This document shows, one piece after another, positions 1 through 10,168 of a stretch of 64,000 bases of DNA; the stretch's first letter is position 1; each line of letters opens with the position of its first letter. A program made the translations under genes and the position numbers. The DNA is from Bacteroidota bacterium. GTDB taxonomy: Bacteria; Bacteroidota; Bacteroidia; Palsa-965. The DNA lies in NCBI GenBank assembly GCA_006218065.1, contig VBWE01000018.1, forward strand, positions 1 through 64,000, read 5' to 3'. Below the pieces are notes generated by a model that made no database searches, was not told the DNA's origin, and saw nothing but the letters and a program-made list of their open reading frames with translations.

Positions 1-936
1 ACGACCGACAACAGTAAAAGGCCATATTGCGTTTTGCCGGTGCCAGACTTTATGTACGCGCAGCACGGGAAAATCATGTTTGAGGCTGTAGTACCCGAGA
101 TGATCTCCGAAAGGTCCCTCCGGTTTATTTTCCCCGGTATGCAGTTCGCCGGTGATCACGAAATCCGCATCCGACGCGATCGTATACCCGTCGTGCATCG
201 TATACCGCACGCGCCGGTTCCCGAGAATGCCGGCAAAAGTGAGTTCGGAGATTCCTTCCGGAAGCGGCATTACGGCGGCCATGGTGAGTGCCGGCGGACC
301 GCCCACAAAAATGCTCACGCGCAGCGGTTTTCCTTTCGCTTTACTTTGATGAACGCCGATACCGCGGTGCAGCTGGTAATGCAAACCGATTTCTTTATCC
401 GGTACATAATCATTCCCGGAAAGCTGGATGCGGTACATGCCCAGGTTCGCGTGCATCACGCCGGGCTGATCAAAATCTTCGGTGTACACCAGCGGCAGGG
501 TGATGAATGCGCCGCCGTCTTTGGGCCAGCATTGCAGCTGTGGCAATTTTGAAATGCTTGTTTCTTTATAAAGAACCGCAGCCGAACCTGTTTTTTTGGG
601 AAGGGCTTTCATGGCCGACAGCGCTGTTCCCGCATAGCGGAAAGGATGACGGAACGCCATCATCGGGTCATTTTTCAGTTTGATGAGCTGCTGAACTTTC
701 GCGAGCGAATCGCGGAAGATAAAGCGGCTGCGCTCCATCGTGCCGAATAAATTGGACGCCGCGGGAAATGCGCAGCCTTTTACACGTTCGAACAGGAGCG
801 CCGGACCACCGGCCCGGTAAACGCGCAACTGGATCGCAGCCATTTCGAGAAAAGGATCGGCCTCTTCTTTTACACGGACAAGATGCCCGTGCTTTTCAAG
901 ATCGGCGATACATTCGGCTAAACTTCGGTAGCTCAT
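1..936 (-). CDS. UbiD-family decarboxylase, 3' end cut off by window edge
   Basis: The minus-strand frame is open from the ATG at 936 to the window edge, giving 312 residues without a stop. It reads as a UbiD-family (de)carboxylase, which uses prenylated FMN and a divalent metal. Family landmarks are the NLGMYR segment near residue 163, the following HYQLHRGIG stretch that carries metal and cofactor ligands, and EGPFGDHLGYY near residue 273, which holds the catalytic glutamate. In Bacteroidota this family usually serves menaquinone (or futalosine-derived) quinone synthesis, but the substrate cannot be read here. The gene is divergent from the phosphatase at 1013. The missing C-terminus lies to the left of the window. 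Confidence 0.9.
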   Translation of the reverse strand, partial: MSYRSLAECIADLEKHGHLVRVKEEADPFLEMAAIQLRVYRAGGPALLFERVKGCAFPAASNLFGTMERSRFIFRDSLAKVQQLIKLKNDPMMAFRHPFRYAGTALSAMKALPKKTGSAAVLYKETSISKLPQLQCWPKDGGAFITLPLVYTEDFDQPGVMHANLGMYRIQLSGNDYVPDKEIGLHYQLHRGIGVHQSKAKGKPLRVSIFVGGPPALTMAAVMPLPEGISELTFAGILGNRRVRYTMHDGYTIASDADFVITGELHTGENKPEGPFGDHLGYYSLKHDFPVLRVHKVWHRQNAIWPFTVVGR

Positions 937-959
937 TTTAACGGGCTAAAGTTACGTTT

Positions 960-987
960 TTGGGAGGCAGGAATTATTATACATTTG
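960..987 (+). promoter_or_regulatory. Bacteroidota-type promoter for the TPR/SpoIIE gene
   Basis: TTG at 960-962, a 17-base spacer, then TACATTTG at 980-987. This matches the -33/-7 consensus TTG-N17-23-TAnnTTTG used by the Bacteroidota primary sigma factor. It lies 25 bases before the ATG at 1013. Confidence 0.6.
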
Positions 988-1012
988 AGTAAGCTTTAAC
1001 GTTGTGTTTTTC

Positions 1013-3088
1013 ATGCGTGTTCCCGGTTTTATTCTTACATTTTTTTTGCTGTTTGTTTCTGCTTCCGCGCAAATTGACAGTGCGGCTTTTGAACGAAGTT
1101 TTTCCGGTAAACCTGCCCACATCCGGGCAAAAATGCTCGACTCGGTTGCACTTAAACTCATGGGCAGCGCTCCTGACAAAGCCCTGGATTACGTAAACCG
1201 CGAGATCGACACGCGCCAGTTGATCGATGACAAAACATGGGAAGGCCAATCCTACGGCACAAAAGCCAAAATATACCGCAGGCTCGGCGACCTTGATGCA
1301 ACCATAGAATTCCTGGAAAAATCGCTGGCTTCGTATAAAGCGGCAGGCAACGACACCGGCATTTGCGATTATCATATCAATATGGGCAACGTTTATTTAG
1401 TGAAGAATGATTTTGCCCGCACTACTTTTCATTACAGTGAAGGCCTGAAGATCAGTGAACGGCTGAACACGTCGGGGCAGCGGGCGATGTGCCTGAGCAA
1501 CATGGGGAACGTTTATTTCTACCAGCAGGAATTCGATAAGGCCGTTGAGTATTACGAGAAATCCATCGAGTTGAATGAAAGCATCGGTGATCTCGGGGCC
1601 GCTTCGCTCAGCCGCGATAATATTGCGCTTGTTTATGACCAGCAGGGCAAGTACGACAAAGCTATAAGCTATCACCTGCAGGCGATCAGGGACATGAAAA
1701 AGCGCGGCAACAAATCGCTGATCGCCGAAACCATGATCGCCACCGGCGGCCATTACAACATGCGCAAGATGATCGATTCGTCATTCTATTATTACAATGA
1801 AGCGCTGCGTTATGCCGAAGAATCCGATTACCTGGTCGGCAAAGCTTCCGCACTTTTCAATATAGCCGACCTGACGAGTCAGCAGGGGAAGTACACGGAA
1901 GCGGAAGTCATTTATCGCAAGGCGCTTATCATTACCGAAAAAGGAAATTTAACTTCGTTTGCCGTGGAGGTTTATCAAAATCTTTCCAAACTTTTTGAGC
2001 AGGAAGGCCGCGTCGATTCGGCGCTTAAATATTCGAAACTGCATGCTGTAACCAAGGATACGCTTTACAACGAAAACAAAGCCAAGCAGCTCAGCAATTT
2101 CCGGACAAGATTCGAAATGGGGCGAAAAGAACGCGAGATCGAGCTGATCAATAAAGACCGCGAAAAGGACCGCATCCAGTTTTACGCTTCGCTTACCGGC
2201 ATCGGACTGCTGCTGATTCTCGTCGTTATTATTCTCCGCTCCTCCGTTCAGCGCAAAAAAATCAATAAACTTCTTGCCATCCGGAATGAAGAGATCAGCG
2301 CCAAAAACAAAGACATCACCGACAGCATCAACTATGCAAAACGCATCCAGGCCGCTGTGCTTCCGGATGAAAAAATATTGTCGGAGGCGGTCAAAGAGAT
2401 ATTCATCCTGAACCGCCCGCGCGATATCGTGAGCGGCGATTTTTACTGGTTCGCACGGAAAAATAATTTCCTCTACATCGCCGCAGCCGATTGCACCGGG
2501 CACGGCGTCCCGGGCGCGCTGGTTTCGGTGGTCGGCATCAACGCGCTGCAGCAGCTTATCGAACAGGACGGAACGCCCGATACTTCCGCGCTGCTGGGCA
2601 AACTTCACCGGCAGGTGATCCTGGCGATGAATAAAGACGTAAACCTGCGCGAAACGCAGGACGGCATGGACATCGGGCTGGTGCGCATCGATCTTGCTTC
2701 GCGCGCCGCGCAGTTTTCCGGCGCAGGACGCCCGCTGTTTTACATGACGGAAGGAGAGGAAAAAATCCGGCAGATCGGCAGCGACCGTTCCTCCATCGCC
2801 GGGGTAAAATTATTCGACGACACGACTCCGTATACTTTGCATGAACTGAAGCTGGAAAAACAAACCACGTTTTACCTTTTCAGCGACGGCATCGTCGACC
2901 AGTTCGGCGGCCCCGGCGGGCACAGCGGCGGAAAAAAATTCCTCACGCGCCGGCTCGTCGAGCTCCTGGAAAACGCACGGAACCTCCCGCTCGCCGGACA
3001 GCACAAAAAGATCGAAAAGGAAATGGATGCCTGGCGGGGCGACTACCAGCAAACGGATGATATGCTGATGATCGGCTTTACGGTTTAG
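1013..3088 (+). CDS. TPR-repeat membrane protein with SpoIIE (PP2C-like) serine phosphatase domain
   Basis: The protein has 691 residues. A signal peptide ends near SASAQ, and tetratricopeptide-like repeats fill about residues 60-330 (repeats of the type NMGNVY..QQEFDKAVEYYEKS). One transmembrane helix (about 388-410) is followed by a short coiled coil and a C-terminal SpoIIE phosphatase domain (about 432-691) with SGDFYW, AADCTGHGVPGA and SDGIVDQFGG, which carry the metal-binding aspartates. Predicted topology is periplasmic TPR sensor and cytoplasmic phosphatase acting on a phosphoserine protein such as an anti-sigma antagonist; no such partner is adjacent. A GTG at 1004 is also in frame, but the ATG at 1013 gives a cleaner signal peptide and suits the promoter. 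Confidence 0.88.
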   Translation: MRVPGFILTFFLLFVSASAQIDSAAFERSFSGKPAHIRAKMLDSVALKLMGSAPDKALDYVNREIDTRQLIDDKTWEGQSYGTKAKIYRRLGDLDATIEFLEKSLASYKAAGNDTGICDYHINMGNVYLVKNDFARTTFHYSEGLKISERLNTSGQRAMCLSNMGNVYFYQQEFDKAVEYYEKSIELNESIGDLGAASLSRDNIALVYDQQGKYDKAISYHLQAIRDMKKRGNKSLIAETMIATGGHYNMRKMIDSSFYYYNEALRYAEESDYLVGKASALFNIADLTSQQGKYTEAEVIYRKALIITEKGNLTSFAVEVYQNLSKLFEQEGRVDSALKYSKLHAVTKDTLYNENKAKQLSNFRTRFEMGRKEREIELINKDREKDRIQFYASLTGIGLLLILVVIILRSSVQRKKINKLLAIRNEEISAKNKDITDSINYAKRIQAAVLPDEKILSEAVKEIFILNRPRDIVSGDFYWFARKNNFLYIAAADCTGHGVPGALVSVVGINALQQLIEQDGTPDTSALLGKLHRQVILAMNKDVNLRETQDGMDIGLVRIDLASRAAQFSGAGRPLFYMTEGEEKIRQIGSDRSSIAGVKLFDDTTPYTLHELKLEKQTTFYLFSDGIVDQFGGPGGHSGGKKFLTRRLVELLENARNLPLAGQHKKIEKEMDAWRGDYQQTDDMLMIGFTV

Positions 3089-3147
3089 CCGGGATAAAAT
3101 TGCGTCGGCGTAAATAAAAAGTGTGTTTTGCAATGCGTCTTCATTTC

Positions 3148-3248
3148 AGCGGCAGGAGGCAGTTTTGGCATTACAGGGAAGTCGTCAATATACTCCTGCT
3201 CCGGGTTTAAACCGGGCTGACTGCTCCTGCCGACTGCCTCCTGCCGCT
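3148..3248. repeat. Intergenic palindrome between convergent genes (GGCAGGAGGC words)
   Basis: A perfect 16-base inverted repeat, AGCGGCAGGAGGCAGT at 3148-3163 and its complement at 3233-3248, encloses about 70 bases. The loop contains a smaller palindrome, GGTTTAAACC. The right half repeats its own words (ACTGCTCCTGCC, GACTGCCTCCTGCC). No T-run follows, so it is not a standard terminator. It sits between the convergent ends of the 1013 and 3312 genes. Confidence 0.75.
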
Positions 3249-3311
3249 AGATCTATTCCGACCTATAGCAACAGTTTTCCTGTAAAACGGCTCTGTGGAG
3301 GAATTTCCCAA

Positions 3312-6170
3312 TCACCCCCTGTTACACACTTCCCGGAACGCACAGATACTGCAGCGATCCAGATCCTCCGTCTGCACGAACGACTGGTTTTCGTCAAACA
3401 ACTGGCCGAGTAAACTTTTCAACTGCTCTTCAAAATCATCGAGGTCCCTGGCGGAAAGATTGTCGCCGCCGAAAGGTGTTTTTACTGTCTTGAGTCCCGC
3501 ACGCAATTCGCGGAAGCTTACAATGCCCGAACGGAGCTGCTTCGCCGCCGGGCGCGCCGAACGCACGTACATGAGCGCGTACATCAGCAACTGGAAACTT
3601 TTATTCAGTCTCACGTCGCTGTTAAAAACGAACCAGTTGCTCACGCGAAGTTCATTATCGTCCGCTTTCCCGGTTTTGTAATCGATAATGCGCAGTACAT
3701 GTCCCGTTTCGTCGATACGGTCGGCCTGGCCGCGCAGAACAAACTGCTGCCCGCCGAGTTCGACACTTGAAGTCAGTTCCGTTTCGAGTTCGCGGATGAA
3801 TATATGCTGCCCGCGTTCGTGCAGTTTATCCGCCAGCTCTTTTTCCTGCTGCAGGAAATCGTTCAGGTATTTGACGGTGATGTGCTGCGTGAGCAGGTTC
3901 TTCCCGTAGGCCAGTTCTTCCGAAGGATAACGGTCGCTGAACTGTTTGGCTGTTGCAGGCGCAACCTGCGCAAGCATATTTTCGAAATCGGCGGATGAAA
4001 CGGCTTTGTTTTTGAACGGCGTATATAATTCTTCGAGCACGGCGTGAATCACGATGCCCATCGTATCGGCCCCGATGGTTTCTTCCACCAGTTCATGCTC
4101 CCGCACGCCGGCCATGTAACGGTAATAAAACTGAAGGCCGCAGGTACGGAAACTGTTCAGCGCCGAAGGTGAAAACCCGGAAGCGGCCATGTCGCGGAGC
4201 TTCTGCATAATGGCCGGACTTTTCTCCACGATTATTTCGGGCCGCTGCGGCGCAGTTCCGGCCGCACTGAACAAACGCTGCTCCACTTTTATTTTCGGGT
4301 TTGCGCGCGGAAGTTCATACTGCACCTGCGTGAGAAAACGGCTCTTCTCGCCGCTTCCGAAAGCATCCGACTCGGTATTGTAAATGAGCACCACGCGCCG
4401 TGCACGCTGCAGGAGGCGGTAAAAATGATACGCGGTAACGGCGTCTTTGTCATTCCACGAAGGCAGGCCGAAATCTTTACGCAGCCCCGCCACGATAAAC
4501 GAATTCCGGTTACGTCCGGGCGGTAAAATATTTTCGTTCGCCGAAACGATGATGATGTTTTCGAAATCGAGCGCGCGGGTTTCGAGCAAACCCATCACCT
4601 GCAGACCGGTAACCGGTTCGCCGTAAAACGGCAGCGTAGCGCTGTCGACCGCCTGCAGCAAAAGCACGCGCAAAGTACGCAGTTCGCGCAGGTGTGCGTA
4701 CTGGTCGGATAAAACCTGCAGGCGGCGGACGACTTTGCGGAACTGGAAAAGGAATTCGAGCTCCACGCTGGCGCGTTTCTTTTTATTCCCGTCGCCGTCG
4801 AAAAGTTTCCGCAGCAGGTCGGTCAGTCTTTCCAGGCCGGCAAAAGCATCGCGGCTGCTGGTCCAGTTCCGCAGCAGCGGCGCAATCCGGAAGAATGATT
4901 TTTCCATCTGCGGAAGCAATCCCTGCAATTGCGACGGGGAAATAAACACGTGGTTATGCTCGGCGATTTCAGTTGCGAGTTTATCGGGATACCGGTCGCC
5001 GCGGTACAAAAGACGCATGTACGGATGATGCAGCAATCGGAAAAGATCGGTGTGGTGATATTTCAGTTCCCCGTCGGCCCCGCGGATGTCCAGTCTCCGC
5101 GCATGTTCATGCAGGTCGAGCAGCAGCGCGGCCAGTGCGGCGATCGGCGTATTGCGCATGGGATAACCCATCGTCACGTTCACTTCGCCGGACGATTCGG
5201 GCAATGCGTGCAACAAAGGAAGCAGTAAATGTTCGTCGCCGCTGATGACGGCGATCTGCCGTGCCGGGGTATTTTCGTCTTTCAGCCATTCCTCCGCAAT
5301 CATCGCCGCAGCCTGCGCCTGCGAGGTCCGCCGCGCCGCGCCGATGATCGTAATTGTTTTTTCTTCTTCCGCAAGGTGATTTTCTTCGTGCACGAAACCC
5401 GGCGCGATAAATTCATCGGGAAATTTTTCACGATACTTCCGCAGGAAATGTCCCGCTTCCTGCATCGCATCGTTCATATAATAACTGTCGCGGTCCCAGA
5501 GTACCTGCGCTTTCCCGGCAGCCAGCAGGTCGGCGAACATTTTTTCTTCCGACGCGTTGAGCGCATGGAAACCTGCGTAAATAATTTTTATCCAGGGACG
5601 TGTCGAAACGCAGCTCAGCACATCTTCAGAAACAGCCCGGTACGCCAGGCCGGGATATGCTTTTCCTTCGAGCAGCAACTGCTCGCGGAATTTCCGGTAA
5701 TAAATGCCGACCGAATCCCAGAATCCCATATACTGCCGCTGGAACTCGGTGAATTCATTCCCGCCGGGATTCCAGGTCTCCATGTTTTTCAGGCTGCCCA
5801 CGTTTCCGAAAAGCCCGGCCGTGTCGGTGAGCCAACTGTCGGCTTCGCTGAAATCAGCCAGCAGCGCGGGCGCCCAGCGCGCAAACGATTCGAAGGACTC
5901 CGCTTTTTTTCCTTTGTGCTTTTTGTAAATCGAGTACAGCGTAAACAACTGTTCGAACGTATCGATGAGCTGCAGGCCGGAAAGTTCCGCCACGAAATCT
6001 TCGCCGGCATAAACCGAAGGCGCCCACGCGGCCCGATCCAGGTGCGACGACCAGTACTCGCGGAGAAAAAGTCCTGCGCGGCGGTTCGGCGTTACAATGC
6101 AAAGCTGCGCCGAATCGTTTCCGTAACGCCCGAAAAGATAATCCGCGACTTTGGAAAGAAAAGGCTGCAT
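3312..6170 (-). CDS. AddB/RecB-like PD-(D/E)XK nuclease with Fe-S cysteines
   Basis: The protein has 952 residues. The C-terminal third is a PD-(D/E)XK nuclease: LRGQADRID near 810 and IDYKTGK near 828 give the acidic and lysine active-site residues. A cysteine in SFRTCGLQFYYRY (about 677) and three at the extreme C-terminus (CSICAFREVC) form the four-cysteine pattern of the AddB/Cas4 iron-sulfur nucleases. The N-terminal part resembles an inactive UvrD-like helicase: the segment CIVTPNRRAGLFLREYW occupies the usual P-loop position but lacks GxxGxGKT. The likely role is double-strand break resection as the non-motor subunit of an AddAB-type complex. No AddA gene is in view. Confidence 0.85.
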   Translation of the reverse strand: MQPFLSKVADYLFGRYGNDSAQLCIVTPNRRAGLFLREYWSSHLDRAAWAPSVYAGEDFVAELSGLQLIDTFEQLFTLYSIYKKHKGKKAESFESFARWAPALLADFSEADSWLTDTAGLFGNVGSLKNMETWNPGGNEFTEFQRQYMGFWDSVGIYYRKFREQLLLEGKAYPGLAYRAVSEDVLSCVSTRPWIKIIYAGFHALNASEEKMFADLLAAGKAQVLWDRDSYYMNDAMQEAGHFLRKYREKFPDEFIAPGFVHEENHLAEEEKTITIIGAARRTSQAQAAAMIAEEWLKDENTPARQIAVISGDEHLLLPLLHALPESSGEVNVTMGYPMRNTPIAALAALLLDLHEHARRLDIRGADGELKYHHTDLFRLLHHPYMRLLYRGDRYPDKLATEIAEHNHVFISPSQLQGLLPQMEKSFFRIAPLLRNWTSSRDAFAGLERLTDLLRKLFDGDGNKKKRASVELEFLFQFRKVVRRLQVLSDQYAHLRELRTLRVLLLQAVDSATLPFYGEPVTGLQVMGLLETRALDFENIIIVSANENILPPGRNRNSFIVAGLRKDFGLPSWNDKDAVTAYHFYRLLQRARRVVLIYNTESDAFGSGEKSRFLTQVQYELPRANPKIKVEQRLFSAAGTAPQRPEIIVEKSPAIMQKLRDMAASGFSPSALNSFRTCGLQFYYRYMAGVREHELVEETIGADTMGIVIHAVLEELYTPFKNKAVSSADFENMLAQVAPATAKQFSDRYPSEELAYGKNLLTQHITVKYLNDFLQQEKELADKLHERGQHIFIRELETELTSSVELGGQQFVLRGQADRIDETGHVLRIIDYKTGKADDNELRVSNWFVFNSDVRLNKSFQLLMYALMYVRSARPAAKQLRSGIVSFRELRAGLKTVKTPFGGDNLSARDLDDFEEQLKSLLGQLFDENQSFVQTEDLDRCSICAFREVCNRG

Positions 6171-6274
6171 CGGCAGGAATGCGTTATTTTTGACCGCTGA
6201 AATACGTAGTCCGGCAAAAGTAGCCAGAAACCGATGAAGTACCCGTTCATAAAAGCGGCGTCCAGCGCAAGACC

Positions 6275-6544
6275 ATGACCCAGCAGGAAATCCAGTATCC
6301 CGTTTACCGCCGCCTGTTGAACGGACTGACTTATGTAAAAATTATTTCCCCGGTCGAAATGGAAGAAATACAGGTTGTGGGTCGCCACTACCTGGTTCAC
6401 CACCTGCAGGCCCGGATCCTTCCCGAGCGCAACCATATTTACGATCTCACCTTCGGAATCGGGCAATTCTGTGAAGAAATCACGGAAGCAGGCTACCTCG
6501 AAACCCGGGCCCGGGCCATCGATACAGGCGCCGACCATCCGTAA
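6275..6544 (+). CDS. Small uncharacterised protein (89 aa)
   Basis: The product is a soluble 89-residue protein beginning MTQQEIQYPVYRRLLNG, with the core KIISPVEMEEIQVVGRHYLVHH. It resembles a short Bacteroidota-restricted family of unknown function that shares a PVYR...KI...EEIQVIG pattern; this is from memory, not from a search. The composition is that of a normal globular protein, unlike the overlapping 148-residue minus-strand frame, which is rich in Phe, His and Gly. There is no signal peptide, membrane segment or recognised motif. It is divergent from the nuclease gene at 6170, with about 100 bases between them. Confidence 0.6.
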   Translation: MTQQEIQYPVYRRLLNGLTYVKIISPVEMEEIQVVGRHYLVHHLQARILPERNHIYDLTFGIGQFCEEITEAGYLETRARAIDTGADHP

Positions 6545-6697
6545 ACCAGGAACGACCGTTCGTTACATCTCCTTGGATAACAGTACAATGACTCTGTAAA
6601 GCCGAGCGAATTGGTTTTTCTTTGTTTTATCGATTTAGAAAAACCGTATTCCAGATACTATCGGGCGGCGGTACAGATTGTGCCGAGTTTTGCAGGC

Positions 6698-6718
6698 GTG
6701 AGAAGAACCCGTTCTCAC
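6698..6718. other. Small hairpin in the 6545-6961 gap
   Basis: GTGAGAA (6698-6704) pairs with TTCTCAC (6712-6718) around a 7-base loop. It is part of a 417-base gap without a recognised gene, which also holds the terminator-like hairpin at 6736 and the promoter at 6884. The rest of the gap shows nothing I can name. Confidence 0.4.
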
Positions 6719-6735
6719 ATTTGACCCACAGAAAT

Positions 6736-6766
6736 ATCCTTCCTTATTACCCGGGAAGGATTTTTT
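6736..6766 (+). terminator. Rho-independent terminator-like hairpin
   Basis: ATCCTTCC (6736-6743) pairs with GGAAGGAT (6754-6761), followed by a run of six T. The orientation suits a plus-strand transcript ending here, probably that of the 6275 gene about 190 bases upstream. Confidence 0.6.
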
Positions 6767-6883
6767 GTTTTTATCCCGTGGGAAGCGATCAATCATCCAA
6801 ATACTTTTCAATTTGATTATCAGGCACTTACACTGATTATCGCTTAAAATCAGTCCATAAACGGCTAAAAAACTTCGACCTAC

Positions 6884-6914
6884 TTGACTTTTACTTCGAC
6901 AAAGCGTACCTTTG
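6884..6914 (+). promoter_or_regulatory. Bacteroidota-type promoter for the 6962 lipoprotein
   Basis: TTG at 6884-6886, 20-base spacer, TACCTTTG at 6907-6914: a full match to TTG-N17-23-TAnnTTTG. It leaves an untranslated leader of about 40 bases before the ATG at 6962. Confidence 0.75.
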
Positions 6915-6961
6915 CACCCGATTTCAGAGACAGATTTAAAAACACATATATAACAACAACC

Positions 6962-7363
6962 ATGAAAAAAGTACTTTTTTCTTTGCTTCTCGCCGGTTCG
7001 CTCGGTCTTGTTTCCTGCCAGAAAGAGGAAATTCCCGCACCTGCCGGAAATAACGGAAGCACACAGGCACAAAACATTACCGTAGAGTACAAAATATACG
7101 CTGCATCTGGTAACGTTGTCATCCAGTACATGGCTCCCGGAACAAACGGCGAACTTCAGCTGACTTCCGAAACCAGCAACCGCCTTGAAACCAACATCAC
7201 TTTCGAATACCAGCGCGGAAATACGTTCTCCATCAAGGCGAACAACACCAGCAATTCATCTGACGAAGTGATCGTGGAAATTTATTCGAACGGTGTGCTC
7301 CAGAAAACGGCCACCGCCAACGCTCCCGGCGCAACAGCATACGCCGAAGTCAAGATCAACTGA
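6962..7363 (+). CDS. Small lipoprotein, possibly MmpS-like beta fold
   Basis: The product has 133 residues with a lipoprotein signal peptide, lipobox LVSC, and then a linker rich in Asn, Gly and Ala. The mature domain (about 40-133) alternates hydrophobic and polar residues as a beta-sandwich would. The order VEYKIYAASGNVVIQY...FEYQRGNTFSIKANN...VEIYSNGVLQK resembles the MmpS-type accessory domain in outline only; I rate that resemblance weak. The start at 6962 is chosen over an in-frame codon at 6884 because it begins MKKVLFSLLLAG and lies downstream of the promoter. A strong terminator follows, so it is probably transcribed alone and well. Confidence 0.75.
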   Translation: MKKVLFSLLLAGSLGLVSCQKEEIPAPAGNNGSTQAQNITVEYKIYAASGNVVIQYMAPGTNGELQLTSETSNRLETNITFEYQRGNTFSIKANNTSNSSDEVIVEIYSNGVLQKTATANAPGATAYAEVKIN

Positions 7364-7394
7364 TCGATTTTACCCTGATTTTTAATAACGAAAC

Positions 7395-7436
7395 CGCCCG
7401 GTTTTGCCTTGCTCGTTGGCAGAATCCGGGCGTTTT
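7395..7436 (+). terminator. Terminator of the 6962 lipoprotein gene
   Basis: CGCCCGG (7395-7401) pairs with CCGGGCG (7426-7432), followed by TTTT. It begins about 30 bases after the stop codon. Confidence 0.75.
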
Positions 7437-7440
7437 CATT

Positions 7441-7564
7441 AGGAAACCGCTGAAAATTGCGAATTTCTTCGTTGGGCTCAGGGCTGAAAATGCTCTTTAC
7501 AAAAGTAGACTGCGCTTTTCAGCCCTGAACCCGCCTCGAACTTCACAATTTTGAGCGGTTTCCT
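7441..7564. repeat. Dispersed palindromic element, family A, copy 1
   Basis: The outer arms are 7441-7459 and 7546-7564 (19 bases, one mismatch). Inside is a conserved core of about 85 bases shared with 34143-34227, containing an inner stem AGGGCTGAAAA / TTTTCAGCCCT and a loop TTACAAAAG. The core is recognisably the same in both copies but the outer arms are not. No T-run follows. It lies just after the terminator of the 6962 gene. Confidence 0.8.
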
Positions 7565-7630
7565 GTTTGTATTTCCAACGTGCTTATCCGCCTTCAACCT
7601 CTTGTTCTTTTCTATTCCGACGTAAAGCAA

Positions 7631-7655
7631 AAGGGCGATTCGGTGAATCGCCCTT
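7631..7655 (-). terminator. Terminator of the 7679 gene
   Basis: AAGGGCGATTC (7631-7641) pairs perfectly with GAATCGCCCTT (7645-7655) around a 3-base loop. Read on the minus strand it lies 23 bases past the stop of the 7679 gene and is followed by TTGCTTTA. Confidence 0.6.
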
Positions 7656-7678
7656 ACTTCGTTTTAACAATATTATGA

Positions 7679-8260
7679 TCACTGGTCGTAAACTTCGTCG
7701 CCGCGCTTATTCGTGGATTTGCGGCGGCGGGTATCGGAACTGAGTTCGGCTTTATAAGTATCCGCGATTTTCCAGGACGTATTTGAAGCAAGGATAGGAT
7801 ATACGATACCGTGCGCGATGGCCCCTGTAATCCACAAGGCGCCGCCTACGCCCATCACGGGCAAACCGATTACCACGGCCGCTTTTTCATCGGCGGCTAC
7901 GGTGAATTCCACACCTACCCGGAAAACCAGTCCGCCCACCATCATGCAGGTTTCTCCTGCAAAATCGGCCACATCGGCGGTAACCTCGCGGCGGCGGCTG
8001 TTGTGACTTACCAGGCGAAGGTCTTCGAGTTGGTAAGTATGTCCTTCGAGCTGAACGCCTTTTTCGCCGATATAGGTTATGCGTCCTTCATGGTAAGTCG
8101 AATCCGTAAAAGCAAAAGCCCGCAACCAGTCGCCTTCACGAACGATGCGTGTTTTGTTTTTCACCGGGTCGGTCACGCGGATAACGGAAACCTGCGCATG
8201 GAGCAGCACACTGCTGAAAAGCAGCAGCAGGACAAAACTCAGTTTTCGGAAATTAACCAT
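7679..8260 (-). CDS. Secreted protein of unknown function
   Basis: The product has 193 residues. A signal peptide ends at LLHAQ, followed by a small beta-rich domain of about 60 residues (VIRVTDPVKNKTRIVREGD...GVQLEGHTYQLEDLRLV). A glycine- and valine-rich hydrophobic stretch at about 100-155 could be one or two membrane segments, and a basic tail (RRRKSTNKRGDEVYDQ) follows. I do not recognise the family. It lies downstream of pyrG on the same strand with a 57-base gap, so the two could share a transcript. Confidence 0.65.
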   Translation of the reverse strand: MVNFRKLSFVLLLLFSSVLLHAQVSVIRVTDPVKNKTRIVREGDWLRAFAFTDSTYHEGRITYIGEKGVQLEGHTYQLEDLRLVSHNSRRREVTADVADFAGETCMMVGGLVFRVGVEFTVAADEKAAVVIGLPVMGVGGALWITGAIAHGIVYPILASNTSWKIADTYKAELSSDTRRRKSTNKRGDEVYDQ

Positions 8261-8317
8261 AAAGGAAAGGTACGCGGAAAAATGATACCTGTCAAATCAT
8301 GCGGAAGTAAAATCCGG

Positions 8318-9979
<1,662 letters not shown>

Positions 9980-10037
9980 CGAAAAGACTGCGCGCTTTCG
10001 GTATTGTGTTCGTAAATAATTAATAATACGCGGGAAG

Positions 10038-10168
10038 GACCTCACCTCTTTCCTCCCCAAAGGGGAGGATGGCATTACAAATTAAGTGACGTTCCTTTTG
10101 TTAAAACAAAAGGAACGTCACTTAGGTATTCCAGCATCCTCCCCTTTGGGGAGGAAAGAGGTGAGGTC
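10038..10168. repeat. 131-base two-tier palindrome
   Basis: The outer arms at 10038-10071 and 10135-10168 are perfect complements over 34 bases, and each contains its own palindrome CCTCCCCAAAGGGGAGG. Nested in the loop is a second perfect hairpin of 19 base pairs (10084-10102 with 10105-10123) with a 2-base loop. The right end overlaps by one base the stop codon (10168-10170) of the minus-strand gene that follows. There is no T-run. Confidence 0.9.

Noticed and set aside
5229-6200. 323-residue plus-strand frame inside the AddB-like gene
   Set aside because: It lies opposite a gene with a conserved nuclease signature, and its translation is dominated by Arg, Phe and Val with no domain.
6092-6538. 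148-residue minus frame upstream of the nuclease gene
   Set aside because: The opposite 89-residue frame at 6275 is more protein-like; the minus frame has stretches such as FFPKSRIIFSG and no signal.
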